The position numbers and the translations under genes are program-made. DNA of 64,000 nt from Bacteroidaceae bacterium (GTDB lineage Bacteria; Bacteroidota; Bacteroidia; Bacteroidales; Bacteroidaceae): positions 1 through 64,000 of the forward strand of contig JAGBBX010000025.1 in the NCBI GenBank assembly GCA_017938245.1, in the 5' to 3' direction. Below are positions 56,392-63,783 of this stretch, piece by piece. The notes under the pieces were generated by a model that did no database searches, was not told the DNA's origin, and saw only the letters and a program-made list of their open reading frames with translations. How positions within the stretch are numbered: position 1 is the stretch's first letter; every line of letters starts with the position of its first letter.

Positions 56392-57384
56392 ATGCAGTTT
56401 TTGACAGACGAAAAATTGGTGATTGTTGGTGCAGCAGGTATGATTGGCTCTAATATGGCACAGTGCGCCTTGATGATGGGTCTTACAAAGAACCTCTGCT
56501 TGTACGATGTATTCTCTCCCGAGGGTGTTGCCGAGGAGATGCGTCAGAGTGGTTTTGACGAGGTAAACATCACAGCTACAACAGATGTTGCCGAGGCATT
56601 CAAGGATGCTAAGTATATCATCTCTTCAGGTGGCGCTCCCCGTAAGGAGGGTATGACACGTGAGGACCTTCTTGCAGGTAACTGTAAGATTGCCGAGGAA
56701 CTTGGCAAGAACATCAAGGCTTACTGCCCCGATGTTAAGCACGTTGTTATCATCTTCAACCCTGCCGACCTTACAGGTCTTGTTACACTTCTTTACTCAG
56801 GTTTGAAACCCGGTCAGGTTACTACACTCGCAGGTCTCGACTCTACACGTCTTCAGAGCGCTCTTGCCAAGAAGTTCGGTGTAAAGCAGAACGAGGTTAC
56901 AGGTTGCGCCACCTACGGTGGTCACGGCGAGCAGATGGCTGTATTCGGCAGCGCTGTTAAGATTGCCGGCAAGCCTCTTACCGATCTTATCGGTAGCGAG
57001 CAGTTCCCCGAGGCAGAGTGGGAGCAGATGAAGAAAGATGTTACCCAGGGTGGTGCGGCTATCATCAAGCTTCGTGGTCGTTCATCGTTCCAGAGCCCCT
57101 CTTATCTCTCTGTTGAGATGATTCGCTCGGTTATGGGTGGTGAGACATTCCGTTATCCCGCAGGTACATACGTATCTAACGAGAAGTACAACCACATTAT
57201 GATGGCTATGGATACTACTCTCGATGCTAACGGTTGCTCATACAAGATGCCCGTTGGTACACCCGAGGAGCTTGCTAAGCTTGACGCAAGCTACGAGCAC
57301 CTTTGCAAGATGCGTGACGAGCTCGTGACTCTGAATATTGTTCCTGCAATCTCGGAGTGGAGCAGCATCAACCCCAACCTCTAA
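56392..57384 (+). CDS. mdh: Malate dehydrogenase
   Basis: The 330-residue NAD-dependent enzyme interconverts malate and oxaloacetate, important in the reductive fumarate pathway of Bacteroidales. The Rossmann nucleotide-binding motif is GAAGMIGSN (13-21), the catalytic His178 lies in TYGGHGEQM, and NPADLTG is the loop before the active site. It is slightly longer than the common 312-residue type, as in other Bacteroidales. Strong codon bias suggests high expression. It is preceded by a leader of unknown extent and followed by a 15-bp hairpin. Confidence 0.94.
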   Translation: MQFLTDEKLVIVGAAGMIGSNMAQCALMMGLTKNLCLYDVFSPEGVAEEMRQSGFDEVNITATTDVAEAFKDAKYIISSGGAPRKEGMTREDLLAGNCKIAEELGKNIKAYCPDVKHVVIIFNPADLTGLVTLLYSGLKPGQVTTLAGLDSTRLQSALAKKFGVKQNEVTGCATYGGHGEQMAVFGSAVKIAGKPLTDLIGSEQFPEAEWEQMKKDVTQGGAAIIKLRGRSSFQSPSYLSVEMIRSVMGGETFRYPAGTYVSNEKYNHIMMAMDTTLDANGCSYKMPVGTPEELAKLDASYEHLCKMRDELVTLNIVPAISEWSSINPNL

Positions 57385-57483
57385 TATAAGGTATGATATT
57401 TATCTTTCGTGCTAATGTCGAGCAGTTGAGTTTTATCTCTGTTCTGTGAGAATATTGTACGATTGATTATCGATAAGAATTAT

Positions 57484-57519
57484 AAGAGACTGTATCGAGT
57501 CAATTCGATACAGTCTCTT
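57484..57519 (+). terminator. Terminator after mdh
   Basis: A perfect 15-bp stem (57484-57498 with 57505-57519) with a six-base loop lies 100 bases after the stop codon. Confidence 0.8.
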
Positions 57520-57722
57520 GTTGCCAATAATCTGACCTTTTATAGGATTATTAATTATTAAGTTTCGAGAGTTTCGAGTAATAATGATTTATCTTACGCG
57601 TTTCGGAATCCCGAAAGATAGTTGGGTAGCTATTTTTACCTTAGTACTACTTCCTTTTTTTTGTTTTTGTGAAATTTATTTAGGACAATATTGCATTGAA
57701 TAATAAAAAATAACGAAAAAGT
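57520..57722. other. Unexplained AT-rich gap before rpsU
   Basis: No gene is seen. AGTTTCGAG is repeated in tandem at 57561-57569 and 57570-57578, and a 6-bp hairpin TTTCGG/CCGAAA lies shortly after. All of this is upstream of the rpsU promoter. Confidence 0.3.
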
Positions 57723-57753
57723 TTTGCCAATAGGAAAATTGTAACTATTTTTG
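57723..57753 (+). promoter_or_regulatory. Promoter of rpsU
   Basis: TTTG (57723-57726), 19 bases, TATTTTTG (57746-57753): a complete match to the Bacteroidota promoter, 52 bases before the start codon. Confidence 0.8.
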
Positions 57754-57805
57754 CGCCACATTTTGCATAGTAAGAAATAATATAAACTAAAAATAAAGAT
57801 AGGAA

Positions 57806-57997
57806 ATGATTGTAGTACCTGTTAAAGAGGGCGAGAACATTGAGAGAGCTCTCAAAAAATTCAAGAGAAAATTCGAGAAGACCGGCGTTGTAAAAGAACT
57901 TCGCGCACGTCAGCAGTTTGACAAACCCTCTGTGCTTAAGAGACTTAAGAAGGAGCACGCTGTATACGTACAGAAACTTCGCGCTGCAGAGGAATAA
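57806..57997 (+). CDS. rpsU: Small ribosomal subunit protein bS21
   Basis: The 63-residue basic protein (MIVVPVKEGENIERALKKFK) is a complete bS21. It sits near the 3' end of 16S rRNA and, in Bacteroidota, helps hide the anti-Shine-Dalgarno sequence (reported for Flavobacterium; that it holds here is inference). Only a weak AGG lies just before the ATG, so the strong Shine-Dalgarno reported on flavobacterial rpsU is absent. A small stem with a T-rich tail follows (58005-58032), then xerC. Confidence 0.95.
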   Translation: MIVVPVKEGENIERALKKFKRKFEKTGVVKELRARQQFDKPSVLKRLKKEHAVYVQKLRAAEE

Positions 57998-58004
57998 AAA
58001 ACTG

Positions 58005-58032
58005 GCAAGTTTTCTTGCATTTTTATTTTATC
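58005..58032 (+). terminator. Terminator after rpsU
   Basis: GCAAG (58005-58009), loop TTTT, CTTGC (58014-58018), then a T-rich tail to about 58032. The stem is short, so some read-through into xerC is likely. Confidence 0.6.
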
Positions 58033-58040
58033 TTAATTAT

Positions 58041-58075
58041 ATTCGTTGCCGAAAGATAGCCTTTCGGCAACGAAT
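58041..58075 (+). promoter_or_regulatory. Perfect 15-bp hairpin covering the xerC ribosome-entry site
   Basis: Bases 58041-58055 pair without mismatch with 58061-58075 around a five-base loop (ATAGC). The stem ends one base before the xerC ATG at 58077. No T-run follows, so it does not look like a terminator for the plus strand. It would hide the whole region a ribosome must enter. Confidence 0.8.
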
Positions 58076-58076
58076 T

Positions 58077-58967
58077 ATGTTTATAGACTCATTCATAGGA
58101 TATCTTAAGGCAGAGCGCAACTATTCGGCGCACACCCTTAGGGCATACGGTATTGATCTTCGCGCATTCGAAGAATACCTATCCGCTATGAATGAGCCTC
58201 TTTCTTTGTTAGAGGTCGATACCGATGTGGTTCGAATGTGGATAGCTTCGCTTATGGACGACGGCGCTGCTGTTGCGTCGGTGAATCGTAAACTAAGTTC
58301 GCTGCGTACCTTTTATTCCTATTTGCGCAGTGAGGGCCAGGTTGATATGAATCCGGTTCTTGAACTACAGGGGCCTAAGCGTAATAAGCATCTGCCTACA
58401 TTTGTGAGGGAAGAGGATATGGATTCGTTGCTCGATGGCGATGCTTTTGGCGATGGTTACGCGGCTTGCTGTAACAGGACTATAGTTCTCTGTTTTTATG
58501 AGACAGGTATCCGTCTGTCCGAGCTTGTGGAACTGAATGTACAGGATGTCGATATTGCAGGCGGGACACTGAAAGTCTTTGGAAAAAGAAGTCGTGAACG
58601 CATTGTCCCGCTCACTATTGAGCTAAAAGAGGTGCTCTCTTCCTATCTCGAAGAGAGGCTGTCGGTGGCATCGGCCGGTGAAAAAGCTCTTTTTGTCAAT
58701 ATAAAAGGTACGCGTGTGAGTCGTTCATCGGTCTATAGGCTTGTAAAAAAGTCTTTGGCAAAAGTGTCGACGGTCAAGAAAAAAAGTCCTCACGTACTAA
58801 GGCATACCTTCGCCACTGCAATGCTTAATAATGAAGCGGAACTTGGCGCTGTTAAGGAATTGTTGGGTCATAAACGCCTTGCGACAACCGAGGTTTATAC
58901 TCATTTGACATTTGAAGAACTTAAGAAGTTTTATAAAAAGGCTCATCCAAGAGCCGGTAATAACTAA
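58077..58967 (+). CDS. xerC: Tyrosine recombinase XerC
   Basis: The 296-residue recombinase resolves chromosome dimers at dif with its partner XerD. The N-terminal SAM-like DNA-binding domain (residues 1-90, YLKAERNYSAHTLRAYG) precedes the catalytic domain. The catalytic residues are Arg146 (ETGIRLSELVEL), His239 and Arg242 (PHVLRHTFA), His265 (LLGHKRL) and the nucleophile Tyr274 (EVYTHL). I start it at ATG 58077; the ORF is open further upstream but overlaps rpsU and runs through a hairpin. hpf follows closely. Confidence 0.92.
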   Translation: MFIDSFIGYLKAERNYSAHTLRAYGIDLRAFEEYLSAMNEPLSLLEVDTDVVRMWIASLMDDGAAVASVNRKLSSLRTFYSYLRSEGQVDMNPVLELQGPKRNKHLPTFVREEDMDSLLDGDAFGDGYAACCNRTIVLCFYETGIRLSELVELNVQDVDIAGGTLKVFGKRSRERIVPLTIELKEVLSSYLEERLSVASAGEKALFVNIKGTRVSRSSVYRLVKKSLAKVSTVKKKSPHVLRHTFATAMLNNEAELGAVKELLGHKRLATTEVYTHLTFEELKKFYKKAHPRAGNN

Positions 58968-58972
58968 ATTAT

Positions 58973-58980
58973 AGGAGGTA
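58973..58980 (+). promoter_or_regulatory. Full Shine-Dalgarno sequence of hpf
   Basis: AGGAGGTA lies five bases before the ATG at 58986. Hardly any other gene in this window has a recognisable Shine-Dalgarno, which makes this site stand out. Confidence 0.85.
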
Positions 58981-58985
58981 ATATT

Positions 58986-59279
58986 ATGGTAACAAGAGTT
59001 CAGACTATTCATTTTGATGCATCACAACAGTTGATGGAGTTTGTAGAGAAGAAAGTGTCAAAATTAGAGAAGTTGTGCGAGGATGCAACAACTCTTGAAG
59101 TAGCAATGAAGCTTATTAAGCCCGAAACTGCTATGAACAAGGAGGTGAGTTTGCGTCTTCTTGCAAGCGGTGGCGAGATGTTTGCCTCTAAGGTTAGCGA
59201 TACTTTTGAGGACGCTTTATTGGGCGCAATAGACGCTTTAAAGGCTCAAATCGAGAAAAAACGCGAAAAAAATAGGTAA
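58986..59279 (+). CDS. hpf: Ribosome hibernation promoting factor
   Basis: This 97-residue short-type HPF/YfiA protein (MVTRVQTIHFDASQQLMEFV) binds in the mRNA channel of idle ribosomes. It has the family's beta-alpha-beta fold and the FEDALLGAIDALKAQIEKKR helix, but no C-terminal dimerisation domain as in long HPF. It lies 18 bases after xerC and has the only full Shine-Dalgarno I noticed at a start codon. Translation of a hibernation factor might thus depend on the state of the anti-Shine-Dalgarno (inference). Confidence 0.9.
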   Translation: MVTRVQTIHFDASQQLMEFVEKKVSKLEKLCEDATTLEVAMKLIKPETAMNKEVSLRLLASGGEMFASKVSDTFEDALLGAIDALKAQIEKKREKNR

Positions 59280-59304
59280 AATCGAAAAAAAAGTCCGAAA
59301 AAGT

Positions 59305-59334
59305 TTTGGGATTAAAAAAAAACTCGTACATTTG
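59305..59334 (+). promoter_or_regulatory. Promoter of the tRNA-tuf cluster
   Basis: TTTG (59305-59308), 18 bases, TACATTTG (59327-59334), 40 bases before tRNA-Thr. Confidence 0.75.
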
Positions 59335-59374
59335 CACTCGCATTACGGAAGTAACGCGCTGCAAATAGTACGAC

Positions 59375-59448
59375 GCCTCTTTAGCTCAGTTGGCCAGAGC
59401 ACGTGATTTGTAATCTCGGGGTCGTTGGTTCGAATCCGACAAGAGGCT
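59375..59448 (+). tRNA. tRNA-Thr (anticodon TGT)
   Basis: GCCTCTT pairs with AAGAGGC, discriminator T. The loop TTTGTAA gives UGU. It is first of four tRNAs ahead of tuf. Confidence 0.95.
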
Positions 59449-59513
59449 CTACTAAAAACAGCGAAACTGCAACATCAGTCGCAAATGCGTTTTCTGAAAT
59501 AGTGACAAGAAAA

Positions 59514-59596
59514 GGGCAAATTCCAGAGTGGCCAAATGGGGCAGACTGTAAATCTGCTGGCTTACGCCTTCGGTGGTTCGAATCCATCTTTGCCCA
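59514..59596 (+). tRNA. tRNA-Tyr (anticodon GTA)
   Basis: GGGCAAA pairs with TTTGCCC, discriminator A. The loop CTGTAAA gives GUA. A long class II variable arm makes it 83 bases. Confidence 0.96.
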
Positions 59597-59693
59597 CGAA
59601 TGTGTTGAAAAAGAGAATGCAAACCAGCCTTGACGGTGTTCATACTTTTGAAACTGTCTTTGTTTGTTTGCAAATTCTTTGTGTAAACGTATT

Positions 59694-59766
59694 GCGGAAG
59701 TAGCTCAGTTGATAGAGCATTAGCCTTCCAAGCTGAGGGTCGCGGGTTTGAGTCCCGTCTTCCGCT
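59694..59766 (+). tRNA. tRNA-Gly (anticodon TCC)
   Basis: GCGGAAG pairs with CTTCCGC, discriminator T. The loop CTTCCAA gives UCC. Confidence 0.96.
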
Positions 59767-59776
59767 CTTTTTCAAC

Positions 59777-59848
<72 letters not shown>

Positions 59849-59861
59849 CTGGAAAAGAGTA

Positions 59862-59887
59862 TATTTTTGTCTCTGTAAGAGTCAAAA
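59862..59887 (+). promoter_or_regulatory. Hairpin and possible -7 box ahead of tuf
   Basis: TATTTTTG (59862-59869) fits the -7 element but has no -33 partner. The overlapping stretch 59865-59874 pairs with 59878-59887, with one mismatch and a three-base loop. It could be a tuf promoter or a processing site after tRNA-Thr. Confidence 0.35.
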
Positions 59888-59938
59888 TTAAAAACAGATA
59901 TTTGGTAAATATATTGTTATAAATTAAAGCTAAAAACT

Positions 59939-61123
59939 ATGGCAAAAGAAAAATTTGAACGTACCAAGCCGCACGTAAACATCGGTACTATTGGTCACGT
60001 AGACCACGGTAAGACAACTCTTACTGCTGCTATTACAACAGTTCTCGCTAAGAAGGGTCTTTCAGAGTTGAAATCATTCGATCAGATCGATAACGCTCCC
60101 GAGGAGAAAGAGCGTGGTATTACTATCAATACTGCTCACGTTGAGTATCAGACCGAGAATCGTCACTATGCACACGTAGACTGTCCGGGTCACGCCGACT
60201 ACGTTAAGAACATGGTTACCGGTGCTGCTCAGATGGACGGTGCTATCATCGTTTGTGCTGCAACTGATGGTCCTATGCCTCAGACACGTGAGCACATCCT
60301 TCTCGCTCGCCAGGTGAACGTTCCCCGTCTTGTTGTATTCCTTAACAAGTGTGACGTTGTTGATGACGCTGAGATGCTCGAGCTCGTTGAGATGGAGATG
60401 CGTGAGCTTCTTTCATTCTATGAGTTTGACGGTGACAATACTCCTATCATCCGTGGTTCTGCACTTGGTGCACTCAATGGTGTACCTGAGTGGGAGGATA
60501 AGGTAATGGAGTTGATGGCAGCTTGTGACGAGTGGATTCCCCTGCCTCCCCGTGATATCGATAAGCCTTTCTTGATGCCCGTTGAGGACGTATTCTCAAT
60601 CACAGGTCGTGGTACTGTTGCTACAGGTCGTATCGAGACCGGTGTTGTTAAGGTAGGTGATGCTGTTGAGATTCTTGGTCTTGGTGAGCACAAGTCAACA
60701 ACTGTAACAGGTGTTGAGATGTTCCGTAAGCTCCTCGACCTCGGTGAGGCTGGTGACAACGTAGGTCTTCTCCTCCGTGGTATTGACAAGAACGAGATCA
60801 AGCGTGGTATGGTACTCTGCCATCCCGGACAGATCAAGCCTTACTCAGTATTCGAGGCACAGGTTTATATCCTCAAGAAAGAGGAGGGTGGTCGTCACAC
60901 ATCATTCCGTAACAAGTATCGTCCTCAGTTCTACCTCCGTACAATGGACTGCACAGGTGAGATTACTCTCCCCGCAGATGTAGAGATGGTAATGCCCGGT
61001 GATAACCTTACAATCACAGTTACCCTCATCTATCCCGTTGCTCTGAACGAGGGTCTGACATTCGCTATCCGCGAGGGTGGTCGCACAGTAGGTGCAGGTC
61101 AGATTACAAAGGTTATTGAATAA
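59939..61123 (+). CDS. tuf: Elongation factor Tu
   Basis: This 394-residue GTPase brings aminoacyl-tRNA to the ribosome. The G1 motif is GHVDHGKTT (19-27), with [12 protein letters not shown] (G3) and FLNKCD (G4). Domains 2 and 3 are complete, ending [11 protein letters not shown]. Codon use is the most biased here. The four tRNAs upstream and tRNA-Trp, secE and nusG downstream repeat the layout around tufB in other phyla. No other tuf is in the window. A hairpin (61144-61174) follows the stop. Confidence 0.98.
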   Translation: MAKEKFERTKPHVNIGTIGHVDHGKTTLTAAITTVLAKKGLSELKSFDQIDNAPEEKERGITINTAHVEYQTENRHYAHVDCPGHADYVKNMVTGAAQMDGAIIVCAATDGPMPQTREHILLARQVNVPRLVVFLNKCDVVDDAEMLELVEMEMRELLSFYEFDGDNTPIIRGSALGALNGVPEWEDKVMELMAACDEWIPLPPRDIDKPFLMPVEDVFSITGRGTVATGRIETGVVKVGDAVEILGLGEHKSTTVTGVEMFRKLLDLGEAGDNVGLLLRGIDKNEIKRGMVLCHPGQIKPYSVFEAQVYILKKEEGGRHTSFRNKYRPQFYLRTMDCTGEITLPADVEMVMPGDNLTITVTLIYPVALNEGLTFAIREGGRTVGAGQITKVIE

Positions 61124-61143
61124 TTCAGACCAACAATAATAAA

Positions 61144-61174
61144 ATCGACTCCTTCTTTGTGAGGAGGAGTCGAT
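61144..61174 (+). terminator. Hairpin between tuf and tRNA-Trp
   Basis: ATCGACTCCT (61144-61153) pairs with AGGAGTCGAT (61165-61174). It ends two bases before tRNA-Trp, so it may act as a processing signal as well as a partial terminator. Confidence 0.6.
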
Positions 61175-61176
61175 AT

Positions 61177-61249
61177 ACGGGAATAGCTCAGTTGGTAGAG
61201 CACTGGTCTCCAAAACCAGGTGTCGGGAGTTCGAGCCTCTCTTCCCGTG
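61177..61249 (+). tRNA. tRNA-Trp (anticodon CCA)
   Basis: ACGGGAA pairs with TTCCCGT, discriminator G. The loop CTCCAAA gives CCA. It lies 17 bases before secE. Confidence 0.96.
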
Positions 61250-61266
61250 CTTTTAAATATTTGATT

Positions 61267-61458
61267 ATGCTGACAAGATTTATAAACTATTGTAAGGATT
61301 CTTACAATGAGCTCGTGCATAAGACAACTTGGCCTACTATGAAACAAATGCAGAGCCAAGCAGTTCTTGTGCTATCTTCATCACTAATAATTGCTTTGGC
61401 TGTGTTTGGTGTCGACCTGGCTGTCGAAGCGGTAATGAATTTTATTTATAGCTTTTAA
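61267..61458 (+). CDS. secE: Preprotein translocase subunit SecE
   Basis: The 63-residue single-helix SecE clamps SecY in the translocon. It has the conserved KTTWPTMKQM just before its one membrane helix (about 33-58). I use ATG 61267 (MLTRFINYCKD); the ORF is open upstream through tRNA-Trp but cannot start there sensibly. nusG follows four bases later. Confidence 0.93.
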   Translation: MLTRFINYCKDSYNELVHKTTWPTMKQMQSQAVLVLSSSLIIALAVFGVDLAVEAVMNFIYSF

Positions 61459-61462
61459 ATAA

Positions 61463-62002
61463 ATGGCTGAAAGCACTAAACAGTGGTATGTTTTGCGTGC
61501 CATAAGCGGTAAAGAGACCAAAGTTAAAGAGTACATCGAGACAGATGTGAAACTTCGTGGTCTCACTGATTATGTATCTCAGGTACTTATACCTACCGAA
61601 AAGGTTGTGCAGGTACGCAATGGCAAACGTATAGTTAAAGAGAAAAATTACCTACCCGGTTATGTATTGGTTGAGGCTGAACTTGTGGGTGAGATAGCAT
61701 ATCTCTTACGTAATACCCCTAATGTTCTTGGCTTCCTTGGTGGAATGGATAAACCAACTCCCATACGTCAATCCGAGATAAATAGAATTCTTGGAACAGT
61801 TGACGAACTTCAGGAGTCTGCCGACGATACATTAGAATTTGTATTGGGTGAGGTTGTTAAAGTTAATACCGGACCTTTCTCGGGCTTCAATGGTACAATT
61901 GAAGAGATTAACACCGAGAAGAAGAAACTGAAAGTTATGGTTAAGATTTTTGGTCGTAGCACTCCGGTTGAATTAGGTTACATGCAAGTAGATAAAGAAT
62001 GA
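61463..62002 (+). CDS. nusG: Transcription elongation factor NusG
   Basis: The 179-residue factor links RNA polymerase to the ribosome and Rho. The NGN domain starts QWYVLRAISGKETKVKEYIE and contains LPGYVLVEAEL. The C-terminal KOW domain has GEVVKVNTGPFSGFNGTIEE. It stands between secE and rplK in the universal order. Confidence 0.96.
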   Translation: MAESTKQWYVLRAISGKETKVKEYIETDVKLRGLTDYVSQVLIPTEKVVQVRNGKRIVKEKNYLPGYVLVEAELVGEIAYLLRNTPNVLGFLGGMDKPTPIRQSEINRILGTVDELQESADDTLEFVLGEVVKVNTGPFSGFNGTIEEINTEKKKLKVMVKIFGRSTPVELGYMQVDKE

Positions 62003-62058
62003 TGCGGCTTCCACACATCGTTCTGAATTAATTGTTAATTTTTATAGATTTTTTTACA

Positions 62059-62502
62059 ATGGCAAAAGAAGTTGCTGGACTTATCAAGTTGCAGATTAAA
62101 GGTGGCGCAGCAAATCCTTCTCCTCCCGTTGGACCTGCACTCGGTTCTAAGGGTATCAACATTATGGAGTTTTGCAAAGCGTTTAATGCCAGAACCCAGG
62201 ATAGGGCCGGAAAAGTTTTGCCTGTTATCATTACTTATTACGCAGACAAGTCTTTCGATTTCGTCGTTAAGACTCCTCCCGTAGCAATTCAGTTGCTTGA
62301 ACTTGCTAAGGTGAAGAGTGGTTCTGCCGAGCCCAACCGTAAAAAAGTTGCTGCTATTACTTGGGAGCAGGTTGAGGCAATCGCTAAGGACAAGATGGTC
62401 GATTTGAACTGCTTTACAATCGAGGCAGCTATGAAAATGGTTGCAGGTACTGCGAGAAGTATGGGTATCAGTGTTAATGGAACTTTTCCCGGAAACAATT
62501 AA
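62059..62502 (+). CDS. rplK: Large ribosomal subunit protein uL11
   Basis: The 147-residue protein forms the base of the GTPase-stimulating stalk. The N-terminal part has [20 protein letters not shown] and the C-terminal RNA-binding part ends [12 protein letters not shown] use ATG 62059; the ORF opens nine codons earlier in an AT-rich leader. Confidence 0.96.
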   Translation: MAKEVAGLIKLQIKGGAANPSPPVGPALGSKGINIMEFCKAFNARTQDRAGKVLPVIITYYADKSFDFVVKTPPVAIQLLELAKVKSGSAEPNRKKVAAITWEQVEAIAKDKMVDLNCFTIEAAMKMVAGTARSMGISVNGTFPGNN

Positions 62503-62516
62503 AAACTTAAACAAGA

Positions 62517-63212
62517 ATGGGTAAACTGACGAAAAATCAAAAGTTGGCAGCCGCAAAAGTTGATACAGCTAAGGCTTATACGCTTACAGAGGCAGTTGAT
62601 TTGTTGAAGGAGATTACCTTCACAAAGTTTGATGCTTCTGTTGATATCGACGTACGCTTGGGCGTTGACCCCCGTAAGGCAAACCAGATGGTAAGAGGTG
62701 TAGTATCTCTTCCCAGTGGTACCGGTAAGGAGGTTCGCGTACTCTGTTTGTGTACTCCCGATGTCGAGGAGGCGGCTAAGGCAGCAGGCGCCGACTATGT
62801 TGGTCTTGACGAATATATCGAGAAGATCAAAGGTGGTTGGACGGATGTAGATGTGATTATCACTATGCCGTCTATAATGGGTAAATTGGGTGCTCTCGGT
62901 CGTGTACTCGGTCCTCGTGGTCTGATGCCTAACCCCAAGAGTGGCACCGTAACTATGGATATTCCCAAAGCTGTTAAGGAGATTAAGCAGGGTAAGATTG
63001 ATTTCAAGGTAGATAAGACAGGTATTGTTCACACATCTATCGGTAAGATTTCTTTCACCCCCGAGGCTATAATCGCTAACGTGAAGGAGTTTATGCAGAC
63101 AATTATGAAGCTGAAACCTTCTACAGCAAAGGGTACTTATGTGAAAAGTGTGTTCCTCTCGACTACGATGAGTAAAGGTCTGAGAATAGATCCTAAAACT
63201 ATCGAAGCTTAA
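62517..63212 (+). CDS. rplA: Large ribosomal subunit protein uL1
   Basis: This 231-residue protein forms the L1 stalk that helps release deacylated t[18 protein letters not shown] is the family signature. In many bacteria L1 represses the rplKA message; I see no evident L1-binding mimic in the 56 bases before rplK. Confidence 0.96.
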   Translation: MGKLTKNQKLAAAKVDTAKAYTLTEAVDLLKEITFTKFDASVDIDVRLGVDPRKANQMVRGVVSLPSGTGKEVRVLCLCTPDVEEAAKAAGADYVGLDEYIEKIKGGWTDVDVIITMPSIMGKLGALGRVLGPRGLMPNPKSGTVTMDIPKAVKEIKQGKIDFKVDKTGIVHTSIGKISFTPEAIIANVKEFMQTIMKLKPSTAKGTYVKSVFLSTTMSKGLRIDPKTIEA

Positions 63213-63224
63213 TTTGATTGAACT

Positions 63225-63743
63225 ATGAAGAAGGAAGATAAAGTTAAGAAAATAGCCGAGCTTGGTGAAATCATCAAGGAATATGCTCACTTCTATTTGG
63301 TAGACGTAACTGCAATGGATGCAGCTGCTACCAGTAAAATGCGTGCTAAGTGCTTTAAGCAGGAGGTTAAGATGGTTGTTGTGAAGAATTCACTTCTTGA
63401 GAAGGCTTTCGAGGCTTCTGAGATTGATTTCTCACCTCTCTATCCTTGTCTTAAGGGTACTACAGCAATGTTGCTCTGTAACACAGCAAATGCTCCCGCA
63501 AAACTTATCAAGGATGTTGCTGGCAAGGGCGAGATTCCCGCACTCAAGGGTGCATACGCCGAGGAGAGCTTCTATGTAGGCGCCGATCAGCTCGAAACTC
63601 TTATTCATATCAAGAGCAAGAGCGAGCTTCTGGCTGAAGTTGTGGCATTGCTACAATCTCCTATCAAGAATGTTGTTTCGGCTCTACAATCAGGTGGTAA
63701 TACCATCCACGGAGTTCTTAAGACACTCGGTGAAAGAGAATAA
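63225..63743 (+). CDS. rplJ: Large ribosomal subunit protein uL10
   Basis: The 172-residue protein anchors L7/L12 dimers. It starts MKKEDKVKKIAELGEIIKEY and ends in the helical stalk region (IKNVVSALQSGGNTIHGVLK). It begins only 12 bases after rplA, so there is no room for a separate L10 leader there. Confidence 0.94.
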   Translation: MKKEDKVKKIAELGEIIKEYAHFYLVDVTAMDAAATSKMRAKCFKQEVKMVVVKNSLLEKAFEASEIDFSPLYPCLKGTTAMLLCNTANAPAKLIKDVAGKGEIPALKGAYAEESFYVGADQLETLIHIKSKSELLAEVVALLQSPIKNVVSALQSGGNTIHGVLKTLGERE

Positions 63744-63783
63744 TTATTTTAATCTAGTAAAAACAATTTAAATTTATACTAAA

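Noticed and set aside
58041..58075. A dif-like XerC/XerD site next to xerC
   Set aside because: dif sites have two 11-base arms around a six-base centre with characteristic Xer half-sites. This element is a perfect 15-base stem with a five-base loop and lacks those half-site sequences.
57918..58076. Longer start for xerC at 57918
   Set aside because: It would overlap the end of rpsU, pass through the rpsU terminator and the 15-bp hairpin, and add residues with no similarity to Xer proteins.
59381..59775. Minus-strand ORFs over the tRNA cluster (for example proteins containing DSNHRRRKPADLQS or RRDSNPRPSAWKANAL)
   Set aside because: These are the well-known spurious translations of the antisense strand of tRNA genes. 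Their sequence is dictated by tRNA-Thr, tRNA-Tyr and tRNA-Gly on the other strand. The same holds for the ORF at 61099-61359 over tRNA-Trp.
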